Shown in pieces: positions 24,696 through 31,346 of a stretch of 64,000 nt of DNA (positions are counted from its first letter, which is position 1; each line of letters starts with the position of its first letter). The stretch is taken from positions 124,001 through 188,000 of the forward strand of contig CAJTPJ010000002.1 in the NCBI GenBank assembly GCA_910578145.1, in the 5' to 3' direction. Position numbers and translations under genes: made by a program. The stretch comes from an uncultured Christensenella sp. GTDB taxonomy: Bacteria > Bacillota > Clostridia > Christensenellales > Borkfalkiaceae. Below the pieces are notes generated by a model. That model ran no database searches. It was not told where the DNA came from and was given only the letters and a program-made list of their open reading frames with translations.

Positions 24696-24782
24696 GCCGG
24701 TGTGGTGGAATTGGCAGACGCGCGGGACTCAAAATCCCGTGGTAGTGATACCGTGTGGGTTCGACCCCCACCACCGGCACCA
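24696..24782 (+). tRNA. tRNA-Leu (anticodon CAA)
   Basis: An 87 nt class II tRNA with encoded CCA. The acceptor GCCGGUG pairs with CACCGGC. The anticodon stem CGGGA/UCCCG encloses CUCAAAA, giving CAA. The long variable arm is typical of leucine tRNAs. Confidence 0.96.
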
Positions 24783-24784
24783 CC

Positions 24785-24833
24785 AAGACACACGCAAAAG
24801 GAGCGTACAAAACTCCGTCGCGTGTGTCTTTTT
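24785..24833 (+). terminator. Intrinsic terminator of tRNA-Leu(CAA)
   Basis: An 11 bp stem (24785-24795 with 24820-24830) with a 24 nt loop, followed by TTTTTC. The next ~175 nt up to the queF terminator contain no recognisable feature. Confidence 0.85.
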
Positions 24834-25006
24834 CTATGCAAAAATGCCCAATTTCGGGTGTTTTTCGGTTAGTTACCATTTTCGTGCATCATGACGCTTG
24901 CCACGACAGCATTTGATTTTCTTATTATTGTCTTTTCACTATTTTCAATAAGACGCAACAAAAAGTAACTTAACCCTCGTTGAACGAAAAGGAGCGTACT
25001 CTAAAT

Positions 25007-25030
25007 AAAAGCGGACCTCCGTCCGCTTTT
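25007..25030. terminator. Terminator of the que operon (bidirectional)
   Basis: A perfect 10 bp stem aaaagcggac/gtccgctttt with a ctcc loop lies 3 nt past the queF stop. A/T runs flank both sides, so it can serve both strands. Confidence 0.85.
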
Positions 25031-25033
25031 TTA

Positions 25034-25525
25034 TTATCTGTTGTCAATTTTTTCGGGATATATATCGTGGTGCGAAAGCCTGTCCCAAGCTACCTGTTCC
25101 CACCTGGTTCCTTTTTTTCCGTAGTTGCAATAAGGGTCTATGGAAATTCCGCCGCGAGGTAAAAACTTTCCCCATACTTCGATGTATGCAGGGTCCATCA
25201 AATCAACAAGGTCGTTCATAATTATGTTCACGCAATCTTCGTGGAAATCACCGCGGTTTCTGAACCCGAAAAGGTACAGCTTTAAAGACTTACTTTCAAC
25301 CATTTTTTCGCGCGGTACGTACGAAATATAGACCGTGGCAAAATCGGGTTGCCCCGTAATGGGGCAAAGGCTTGTGAATTCGGGACAGTTGAACTTTACG
25401 AAATAGTCCCTTTCAGGGTGTTTATTTGCAAACGTTTCCAAAACGGACGGGTCGTAAGTCTGCGGATATTTGGTATTGTTGTTACCGAGCAGGGTAATAC
25501 CTTCGTTCTGTTTTTCTCTTGACAT
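25034..25525 (-). CDS. queF: NADPH-dependent preQ0 reductase
   Basis: A 163-residue type I (single-domain) QueF that reduces the nitrile of preQ0 to the aminomethyl of preQ1. The catalytic cysteine is in SLCPITGQPDF (about residue 53), with the QueF motif ESKSLKLYLFGFRN and the downstream FHEDCVN. Last gene of queD-queE-folE-queC-queF; AAGGAG precedes its ATG. Confidence 0.95.
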   Translation of the reverse strand: MSREKQNEGITLLGNNNTKYPQTYDPSVLETFANKHPERDYFVKFNCPEFTSLCPITGQPDFATVYISYVPREKMVESKSLKLYLFGFRNRGDFHEDCVNIIMNDLVDLMDPAYIEVWGKFLPRGGISIDPYCNYGKKGTRWEQVAWDRLSHHDIYPEKIDNR

Positions 25526-25526
25526 A

Positions 25527-26213
25527 TTATTCTCCTTTTATTGCAGGGTCTTCTATCCCGTTGGCTTTAAATGCCGCGGAGCGGTCGCGGCAAGTAGCGC
25601 ATACGCCGCAAGGTTTTCCGCCGCCTGAATAACAGCTCCACGTATATTTATACGGAACGCCGAGTTCAAGCCCCATTTGTACAACCTGAGATTTGTTTAA
25701 GTTTACAAATGGCGCAAGAATTCTAAGCTGTCCGCCGCTGCCCGTATAAATAGCCTCGCCCATCGCTGAATTGAATTTTTCGCTGCAATCCGGATAGGCG
25801 TTGCCTGCCGCATCGTCGCTGTGCGCACCGTAATATATCACCTCGCAACCGTGCGACAACGCCACGCTTGCCGCCGCCGAAAGAAACAGCCCGTTCCTGA
25901 AAGGGACGTAAGTTGAAACGGGCTTGCCGCCCGTTACGGAAAGTTGTTCTGCATAACTTTGCAGAGGTATATCATTTGGCGAATCCGCTAAGAGCGAGCA
26001 GTCTGAACCTTCAAATATGACTGAAAGGTCAAGCCGCTTTAAGGCAACGCCGTAAAAATCGGCAACTTTTTGCGCTGCGGCGAGTTCTTTACTGTGAGTC
26101 TGCCCGTAGTAAACTGAAAGGGCGGAAACTTCCGCCGCGCCGTATTTTTGAACCGCCAGTCCAAGACAGGTTGCGCTATCCACGCCGCCGCTTAATAAAA
26201 CGAGCGCTTTCAT
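25527..26213 (-). CDS. queC: 7-cyano-7-deazaguanine synthase
   Basis: Converts 7-carboxy-7-deazaguanine to preQ0 with ATP and ammonia. The PP-loop SGGVDSATCL (residues 7-16) and the zinc-binding cysteines CYSGGGKPCGVCATC near the C-terminus are intact. 228 residues, normal. It overlaps folE by 4 nt. Confidence 0.96.
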   Translation of the reverse strand: MKALVLLSGGVDSATCLGLAVQKYGAAEVSALSVYYGQTHSKELAAAQKVADFYGVALKRLDLSVIFEGSDCSLLADSPNDIPLQSYAEQLSVTGGKPVSTYVPFRNGLFLSAAASVALSHGCEVIYYGAHSDDAAGNAYPDCSEKFNSAMGEAIYTGSGGQLRILAPFVNLNKSQVVQMGLELGVPYKYTWSCYSGGGKPCGVCATCRDRSAAFKANGIEDPAIKGE

Positions 26214-26782
26214 ACTCTGTCCCCCAAAAGATTTTGCAGGGTAACGTCGTCTTTAAACGCGCCCAAATAAGTTTTGGTAACAGTTTTTGACGATACGTTT
26301 TTTATCCCGCGCGAAGTCATACAGCTGTGACAGCCTTCTATCCTAACGCCGACGTCAGGCGATAAAGCCGCAAGCGAAATTATCTCGGCAACGTCCCGTC
26401 CCAGACGCTCCTGTAATTGCAACCGCTTTGCCGCCATATCGCAAATGCGCGCAATTTTGCTAAGCCCCAAAACTCTTCCGCGCGGTACGTACGCCACGTC
26501 TACTTTCATATCGTACATAAGCGCCATATGATGTTCGCAATAGCTGAACACGCTTATGTCCTTTATAACAACAGCGCCGCCTGAATTCGGGTCGGACGGA
26601 ACTTCGAAAGTTTTTCCAAACATTTCCGCAATTTCAGTGTTGGTATATTTAATTCCTTCAAACGCTTCTTCGTACATTCGCGCCACGCGGGCGGGCGTTT
26701 CGCGCAGACCTTCCCTGTCGGGGTCTTCACCTATGGCGACCAATAACCCACGGATATGTTTTTCTATTTCTTTAATATCCAT
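26210..26782 (-). CDS. folE: GTP cyclohydrolase I
   Basis: A 190-residue type IA enzyme making dihydroneopterin triphosphate from GTP, the entry point to folate and to 7-deazaguanines. Motifs are the zinc-site CEHHMALM, GRVLGLSKIARICDM, QERLGRDVAEII and the second zinc cysteine in EGCHSCMTSRG. Its place inside the que operon indicates supply for queuosine synthesis. Confidence 0.96.
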   Translation of the reverse strand: MDIKEIEKHIRGLLVAIGEDPDREGLRETPARVARMYEEAFEGIKYTNTEIAEMFGKTFEVPSDPNSGGAVVIKDISVFSYCEHHMALMYDMKVDVAYVPRGRVLGLSKIARICDMAAKRLQLQERLGRDVAEIISLAALSPDVGVRIEGCHSCMTSRGIKNVSSKTVTKTYLGAFKDDVTLQNLLGDRV

Positions 26783-26790
26783 ACTTTCTC

Positions 26791-27456
26791 CTATACCCCG
26801 CGCAAATCGGGTTCCCAGATAATTTTATGCAACTGTAATTGCAGGCGTACGCCGTTAAGCTTACGCTCTTTCATAAACTCTACTATTTCTTCGGGCTTTA
26901 TTTTTCCGAACACCGGGCTGAAATACACGCGGCATCTGTCCGTAAGTCCGTACCCGTTTATAATTTCTTCCGCACGAACTAAATCGCCCTTATCCCCAAC
27001 CACAAATTTGACAGCGTCCCGTAGCGTAAGGTAAGAAAAGTTTTCTGTCAGCATATGTTTTTCCATTCCGCTGGAAGGAAGTTTATAATCAGCGGTAACG
27101 GCGGGTCGTGGCAAAATTGAAACAATATTTTTCAACGGCACGCTTCCGTTGGTTTCTATTTCTACTTCAACTCCCGATATGCCAAGCAGTTCTATAAGAA
27201 ACGCTATATCCGCCTGTAAAAGCGGCTCGCCGCCCGTCAGTGTAACGTTTTTTACCCCCGTCGATTTTACGTATTCAACAAGCTCTTCCGCAGAAGTAAG
27301 TTCATATTTTACGTCGGCCGTATTTGCCCAGCGCGTGTCACAGTAACCGCAATTAAGATTGCAGCCGCAAAACCGCAAAAACACGGCAAGCTCACCCGCG
27401 CGCGGACCTTCGCCGTTTATGCTTAAAAACTTTTCGGCAACTTTAAAACGCGACAT
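26791..27456 (-). CDS. queE: 7-carboxy-7-deazaguanine synthase (radical SAM)
   Basis: Radical SAM ring contraction of 6-carboxytetrahydropterin to 7-carboxy-7-deazaguanine. The cluster motif is CNLNCGYC (CxxxCxxC), preceded by FLSINGEGPRAGELAVFLRF and followed by TGGEPLLQ. About 221 residues. I start at the ATG at 27456, 1 nt after the queD stop, because this matches the family N-terminus; longer reading frames run into queD. Confidence 0.95.
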   Translation of the reverse strand: MSRFKVAEKFLSINGEGPRAGELAVFLRFCGCNLNCGYCDTRWANTADVKYELTSAEELVEYVKSTGVKNVTLTGGEPLLQADIAFLIELLGISGVEVEIETNGSVPLKNIVSILPRPAVTADYKLPSSGMEKHMLTENFSYLTLRDAVKFVVGDKGDLVRAEEIINGYGLTDRCRVYFSPVFGKIKPEEIVEFMKERKLNGVRLQLQLHKIIWEPDLRGV

Positions 27457-27457
27457 A

Positions 27458-27877
27458 TCACTCACCGTATACCGCGCAGTTTTCGGGCGATTCGTAAACT
27501 GTAACGTTGAAAACGGGCATACCCTTTTTATTAAGATAGGCATATATGTACGCGGCAAAGTTTTCGGCAGTGGGTCTGAAATCAGTTTCAACCAACGAAA
27601 ACCCTTCTTCTTTTAGCGCGGCAATGGTCGCTGGCTTAAGGGTGTTTTTTTCGTAAATGAGCGTATGGTCAAAACCTTCTGCAAGCTCTTTTACCGCTTG
27701 CTTAAAATCACCGAAATCCAAAAGCATACTGCGCTTTTCGCCGCTCCCCTGCAACTTGCCGCCACTTATCTTTACTTCAACAATCCAATGGTGACCGTGA
27801 ATATTTGCACACTTGCCCTTGTATCCGTGAAGAAAGTGGGCACTATCAAAACAAGCCGAAGTTTTTAAATAATACAT
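27458..27877 (-). CDS. queD: 6-carboxy-5,6,7,8-tetrahydropterin synthase
   Basis: About 139 residues. The zinc histidines are in FDSAHFLHGY and NIHGHHW; the catalytic cysteine is in GKCANIHGH; ENCAVYGE closes the protein. It converts dihydroneopterin triphosphate to carboxytetrahydropterin. I start at the ATG at 27877 because GGGAGAG lies 3-9 nt upstream and a terminator lies just before it. First gene of the operon, behind a putative preQ1 riboswitch. Confidence 0.95.
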   Translation of the reverse strand: MYYLKTSACFDSAHFLHGYKGKCANIHGHHWIVEVKISGGKLQGSGEKRSMLLDFGDFKQAVKELAEGFDHTLIYEKNTLKPATIAALKEEGFSLVETDFRPTAENFAAYIYAYLNKKGMPVFNVTVYESPENCAVYGE

Positions 27878-27893
27878 ATCTCTCCCTTTGCGC

Positions 27894-27924
27894 AAAAAAA
27901 TGCAGCCGCGACAAAACGACTGCA
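27894..27924 (-). terminator. Attenuator-type terminator in the queD leader
   Basis: An 8 bp stem (27901-27908 with 27917-27924, one G-U pair) followed by seven T on the minus strand, 16 nt before the queD ATG. Being inside the leader it should act as a conditional terminator. Confidence 0.8.
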
Positions 27925-27950
27925 CCCAAAAAGACTGTTCCCATTCAGAT

Positions 27951-27998
27951 GCCCTGGTTTTGTTTAACGACAGGATGGCGCAAACGAACTGTCCGTTT
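27951..27998 (-). promoter_or_regulatory. Putative preQ1-I type riboswitch aptamer
   Basis: The leader has a 5 bp stem GACAG/CUGUC (27989-27993 with 27969-27973), a C directly before its 3' arm (27974), which is where preQ1-I pairs its ligand, and an A-rich tail GUUAAACAAAACCAGGG (27968-27952). The tail closely resembles the Thermoanaerobacter tengcongensis aptamer tail UUAACAAAACAAGG. The 15 nt loop is longer than usual. A terminator follows, and the operon makes preQ1. The closing pseudoknot pairing is not settled. Confidence 0.6.
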
Positions 27999-28008
27999 AG
28001 TTGACTAT

Positions 28009-28037
28009 ATAATACCACTTGACAACGTGTTTGTCAA
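28009..28037 (-). promoter_or_regulatory. Sigma-A promoter of the que operon with overlapping inverted repeat
   Basis: TTGACA (28032-28037), 17 nt, TATTAT (28009-28014). A perfect inverted repeat, TTGACAA-5 nt-TTGTCAA (28019-28037), covers the -35 and could be an operator. The leader to queD is about 125 nt. Confidence 0.8.
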
Positions 28038-28163
28038 CTCAAGCGAAATGCTTACCCACTACTTATTTTACGACGCTAAACGTGACTATATTCAAATCCC
28101 GTGTCTGCGTGCTACCCTTTTCGGCGGTTCAGTACGCTACTTATCATTCATCATTGACAACTG

Positions 28164-28199
28164 AAACAAGCGCAAAATAATATTTTGCGCTTGTTTTTT
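28164..28199 (+). terminator. Palindromic terminator facing the plus strand
   Basis: A 16 bp perfect inverted repeat (28164-28179 with 28181-28196, one central base) followed by six T on the plus strand. It also lies 6 nt past the integrase stop, but the minus-strand T-run is only three. Confidence 0.7.
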
Positions 28200-28201
28200 A
28201 T

Positions 28202-29128
28202 TTAAAATATTTTACCCAGCCTGTTCATAACCTCGGTTTTGTGTTCGATAAGCGAGTGTGCGTAGCGGTTTAGCGTAATTCCCGTATTCTTATGTCCCAA
28301 CAGCTCCGACAGGGTTTTTACGTCCATACCGCATTCCAACGCGCGGGTTGCAAACGTATGCCGCAACGCGTGAAAGCCTTTGTGCGGGATATTAAGTTTT
28401 TTCAAAAGCAATTCAAAACTGCGCTGATAAGAGCGCACGGAAACTGGCATATTCGCGTCTGAAATTACAAACTGCGATTTATTCTGCTTTTAAAGCAATT
28501 TCAATATTGGCAACATTTGCTTTGGCAAAGGTATCACCCTTTGCGACGACAAAGTTTTGGGCGGTCCCACTATCTTAACCGTCATACCGTTTTGGCTGCG
28601 GTCGTGGCAAGTTTTATAAACGTAAATTACCGAATTTTTTACGTCAACGTCTTTCCATTCAAGCGCAAGCAATTCACCTATTCTTAGCCCTGTATATAGG
28701 CAGAGAATAATGCCGTACATTTTAGGTTTTTCGCCGCTTAAAACCGCGCGTTCTATTTTCTTTTGCTCTTTTAAATTAAAGCATACTACCTGCTTTTCAA
28801 TTATTTTGGGGCGATTGATTTTATCAGCGATATAGCCTTTGGTTATTCCAGAATTATACGCGGATTTAAGTGAGCTCTGCAAGATAGAAATAATTCCGTT
28901 GACTGAATTTGCCGACAAACCTTTTCCCGTACGCTTATTGCCCCCTTCGGAAAGAGCGGAAACGAAACGTTGAAGAACGCCTATTGAAAGTTCGTCAAGT
29001 TCAAAACGCCCCAGCTTTGGAGAGATATGCGTATACACGGTTTGACAATACCTATCGTAGGTACGGAGTTTCGCGCTGGGCTTAACGTAATTTTTAAGCC
29101 ACTCGGACAGCCAAGTCATATAATTCAT
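28202..29128 (-). pseudogene. Tyrosine recombinase/phage-type integrase, interrupted by one in-frame stop
   Basis: Two reading segments (29128-28490 and 28489-28202) are in the same frame, separated only by a TAA codon at 28490-28492. Read through, the protein is about 309 residues. It has an N-terminal SAM-like core-binding domain, the catalytic arginine in TGLRIGELLALEW, HALRHTFATRALE (HxxR), GHKNTGITLNRYAH with the conserved histidine and nucleophile tyrosine. All catalytic residues survive, so the nonsense change is recent, or an assembly error. A good Shine-Dalgarno (AAGGAG) remains. No cargo genes or clear att repeats flank it. Confidence 0.85.
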
Positions 29129-29210
29129 AATTTTCTCCTTATATAAACGGGCTACGCAGGGAAATAGTTTTACGCAGGCCCTCTATATTTTTTTGTGTAA
29201 TTTTTAAAAT

Positions 29211-29247
29211 AAAAAAAGCAAATCCCAAATTTGGATTTGCTTTTTTT
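29211..29247. terminator. Bidirectional terminator between the DUF697 gene and the integrase
   Basis: An 8 bp stem gcaaatcc/ggatttgc (29218-29225 with 29233-29240) flanked by seven A and seven T, typical of a two-way intrinsic terminator. Confidence 0.85.
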
Positions 29248-29274
29248 ATTTTTAAGAATCGACACGGTAACTAA

Positions 29275-30324
29275 TCAGGCTGCCTGAGGTGCTTTTTTAT
29301 TGCTTTTAAGCTGTTTTTCTATTTCCGCACACGTTTCCTGCAATTCTTCTTCCGTTTCGGGAATCTCTACGCCGTCCAAAATTTCCTGCAATTTATATTC
29401 CTGATTGAGATACCTGATTGTTTGATAGCCCATTACCGCGGTAAGCACGCCGTTAGTGAGCCCTTGCACCGAAGAATCGACGAGTACTGAAATCGCCGTT
29501 CCTAAAATGGGTATACCTTTTACGGCATCACCCATAGTTTTTACGATACTATTGCCTAATTTCATTCCCCCTAACCCATAGGCAACTAATGAATTTTGTA
29601 AAACTCTGCCGAAAATTTTAACCAGTTTCGCGTCCGACGGACGGAAGCCGTAAAGGAAAACCAAGTCCTTTATAAGCTGTAAATTCATTACCACGACCAA
29701 CGCCGCGTCTACCTTGCTCGTTTGCGATAGAGCCGAATACATTGCCGACTTCATTGAGCTTTTAAAAATAAGGTCTTTAGCGGATTTTTTTACGCTGCCC
29801 GTGTAAAGGGAAGTTAAACACCGCATAATCCCTTTATCGTCGTTGGTTTTAAGCGCTATCGCCATTTCGCCGACTATTTTCGAGTCGTACCATCCTACGC
29901 CTTCCACCTTTGCAGTAAGGTCAATCATTTTGCCCGCTATATCGCGGCGCACCTTTTTATTGTGCTTTTTTGCTGCGCCAGCCGTATACGCGTTTACGTT
30001 AACTATAAAATAATCCGATTTAAAAATTTTAACTACCGGCACGATAAACAATAATACGTACAAAATTAAGCACACGCCGCCCGCAGCGTAACCCGCGTAT
30101 TCGTTAATTTCCCACACCCGCATAGCCACGAAAAACAAGCAAGCAAAAAGGAAAATTCCTATAGCCGCGGCAAGGAGTCTTAAAATAATTTTAGCGTTGC
30201 GCACGTTTTGCCGCTTTACGTACTTTTGCTCGTAATCGTATATAGTCATTTTATCGGAAACGGGTTCCGCAGATTCTTCTTTAACGGTTAAAGCCGTTTT
30301 ATTTTTATCTTCGTTATTTTTCAT
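29275..30324 (-). CDS. DUF697/YcjF-like membrane protein
   Basis: A 349-residue protein with a charged cytoplasmic N-terminus (1-45), two adjacent membrane helices (about 46-70 and 77-98), and a C-terminal region with the DUF697 pattern: ALVVVMNLQLIKDLVFLYGFRPS followed by glycine-rich amphipathic/hydrophobic stretches (about 245-300). The last 40 residues are acidic and end in lysines. The function of DUF697 proteins is unknown; some accompany Era-like GTPases, but none is next to it here. It has its own promoter and terminator. Confidence 0.7.
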   Translation of the reverse strand: MKNNEDKNKTALTVKEESAEPVSDKMTIYDYEQKYVKRQNVRNAKIILRLLAAAIGIFLFACLFFVAMRVWEINEYAGYAAGGVCLILYVLLFIVPVVKIFKSDYFIVNVNAYTAGAAKKHNKKVRRDIAGKMIDLTAKVEGVGWYDSKIVGEMAIALKTNDDKGIMRCLTSLYTGSVKKSAKDLIFKSSMKSAMYSALSQTSKVDAALVVVMNLQLIKDLVFLYGFRPSDAKLVKIFGRVLQNSLVAYGLGGMKLGNSIVKTMGDAVKGIPILGTAISVLVDSSVQGLTNGVLTAVMGYQTIRYLNQEYKLQEILDGVEIPETEEELQETCAEIEKQLKSNKKAPQAA

Positions 30325-30352
30325 AAAATTGCCTACTTATGATAGTATATTA

Positions 30353-30381
30353 AATTTATCATCTTTCGTTGAAAAAGTCAA
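30353..30381 (-). promoter_or_regulatory. Sigma-A promoter of the DUF697 gene
   Basis: TTGACT (30376-30381), 17 nt, TAAATT (30353-30358), 28 nt before the ATG. Confidence 0.6.
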
Positions 30382-30389
30382 GACTTATA

Positions 30390-30426
30390 AAAAAGAAAGG
30401 CGGGGCGCATTTTTTGCGCCCCGCCT
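30390..30426 (-). terminator. Intrinsic terminator of spo0A
   Basis: An 11-12 bp very GC-rich stem (aggcggggcgc/gcgccccgcct, 30398-30426) followed by TTCTTTTTT on the minus strand, 8 nt past the spo0A stop. Confidence 0.88.
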
Positions 30427-30433
30427 ACAATTT

Positions 30434-31198
30434 TTATAAACTTTCAAGTATTAGCTTGTCCGCAACCAAAGCAATAAATTCGCTGTTCGTCGGGCGTTCG
30501 CTGCCTATGTAAACCCTTGCGCCGAAAATGGAACTTATCGCGTCCGTCCTGCCCCTGTTCCACGCAACCTCTATTGCGTGGCGGATAGCGCGCTCTACTT
30601 TACTTGCGGAAGTTTCAAACTTAGCGCCTATTTTAGGATATAGTTCCTTTGTAACTTTATTGATAATAGACGGGTCTTCAACGGCAAGTTTAATGCCTTC
30701 CCTAAGGTAAGAAAAACCCTTGATATGCGGCGGAATACCAATAGTAATAAAGATATTGCTAATTTTTTCGTCAATGGAGCCCGCTTTGCGCTTATCGCGG
30801 ATATCCGTTGTAGTTTTATAATTAACGCTGCGGTTTTTGGTAAGTTCCCTTATCCTGTCCAACAAAGTTTGAGAATTTACGGGCTTTGCAAGATAATATA
30901 CCGCACCGTGCTCTATTGCGCGGTCTACTATTTTATCGTCCACAAATCCACCTATTGCAATAGTAAGACAGTCGGGATTGTTTTCGCGGATATAATCGAG
31001 TACTCCAAACCCGTCAAGCCCGACAAGCACCAAATCGACAACGGCTACAGCAGGATTGTTGCGCTTTATAAGTTCAATCGCCTCGTTACCGTTTGGCGAC
31101 GCCGCGCAAACTGTATAACCCGCGTCTGTAAGCGAAGACTTTAAATCTTGAAGTAACTCTTCGTTGTTTTCAAATATTACGATATCATCATTTTGCAT
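30434..31198 (-). CDS. spo0A: Sporulation master regulator Spo0A with atypical receiver domain
   Basis: A 254-residue Spo0A. The C-terminal DNA-binding domain is highly conserved (GIPPHIKGFSYLREGI, SKVERAIRHAIEVAWNRGR, KPTNSEFIA-like RPTNSEFIALVAD). The receiver keeps the phosphoryl-acceptor aspartate (VVDLVLVGLDG) and the lysine (YYLAKP), but the acidic pair expected as DD near residues 10-11 is E-N (FENNEEL) and the switch Thr/Ser is Gly (AIGGF). This may weaken magnesium-dependent phosphorylation. Ribosome binding site GAGGTG. In relatives it follows spoIVB; here it is elsewhere, under its own sigma-A promoter. Confidence 0.94.
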   Translation of the reverse strand: MQNDDIVIFENNEELLQDLKSSLTDAGYTVCAASPNGNEAIELIKRNNPAVAVVDLVLVGLDGFGVLDYIRENNPDCLTIAIGGFVDDKIVDRAIEHGAVYYLAKPVNSQTLLDRIRELTKNRSVNYKTTTDIRDKRKAGSIDEKISNIFITIGIPPHIKGFSYLREGIKLAVEDPSIINKVTKELYPKIGAKFETSASKVERAIRHAIEVAWNRGRTDAISSIFGARVYIGSERPTNSEFIALVADKLILESL

Positions 31199-31230
31199 AT
31201 TATACGCACCTCTTTTCTAATTGTGAGTTT

Positions 31231-31259
31231 ATTATAATACACATTTTTGATATTGTAAA
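31231..31259 (-). promoter_or_regulatory. Sigma-A promoter of spo0A
   Basis: TTTACA (31254-31259), 17 nt, TATAAT (31231-31236), 32 nt before the ATG. No convincing sigma-H promoter or 0A box (TGTCGAA) is seen. Confidence 0.75.
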
Positions 31260-31264
31260 GCATT

Positions 31265-31300
31265 TTTGTAAATAATTCGAGGAATTATTTACAAAAATTA
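31265..31300 (-). terminator. A/T-rich hairpin after the ABC-F gene
   Basis: A 16 bp stem (TTTTTGTAAATAATTC and complement) with a 4 nt loop lies between the ABC-F stop and the spo0A promoter. No T-run follows, so its terminator role is uncertain. Confidence 0.5.
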
Positions 31301-31346
31301 CATATTTTTTTACATTATTTTGTCGTTTTTTGACGAAGATGAAAAA

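Noticed and set aside
27878..28000. THF, TPP or T-box element before queD
   Set aside because: Their conserved cores (for example CUGAGA, or the T-box GGGUGGnACCGCG) are missing, whereas a preQ1-type stem and tail are present and fit the operon.
28080..28140. tRNA 3' end-like sequence (ttcaaatcccg) as an attachment site
   Set aside because: The bases around it do not form a T stem or an acceptor stem, and no matching repeat was found on the other side of the integrase.
28490..28492. In-frame TAA in the integrase as a sign of stop-codon reassignment or recoding
   Set aside because: All other genes in the window end normally at TAA/TGA and show no internal TAA; an isolated nonsense mutation or assembly error is simpler.
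31318..31340. Spo0A boxes (tttgtcg and tgacgaa) next to the ABC-F stop
   Set aside because: Only partial matches to TGTCGAA, and they lie at the 3' end of the ABC-F gene, not at a sensible distance from the spo0A promoter.
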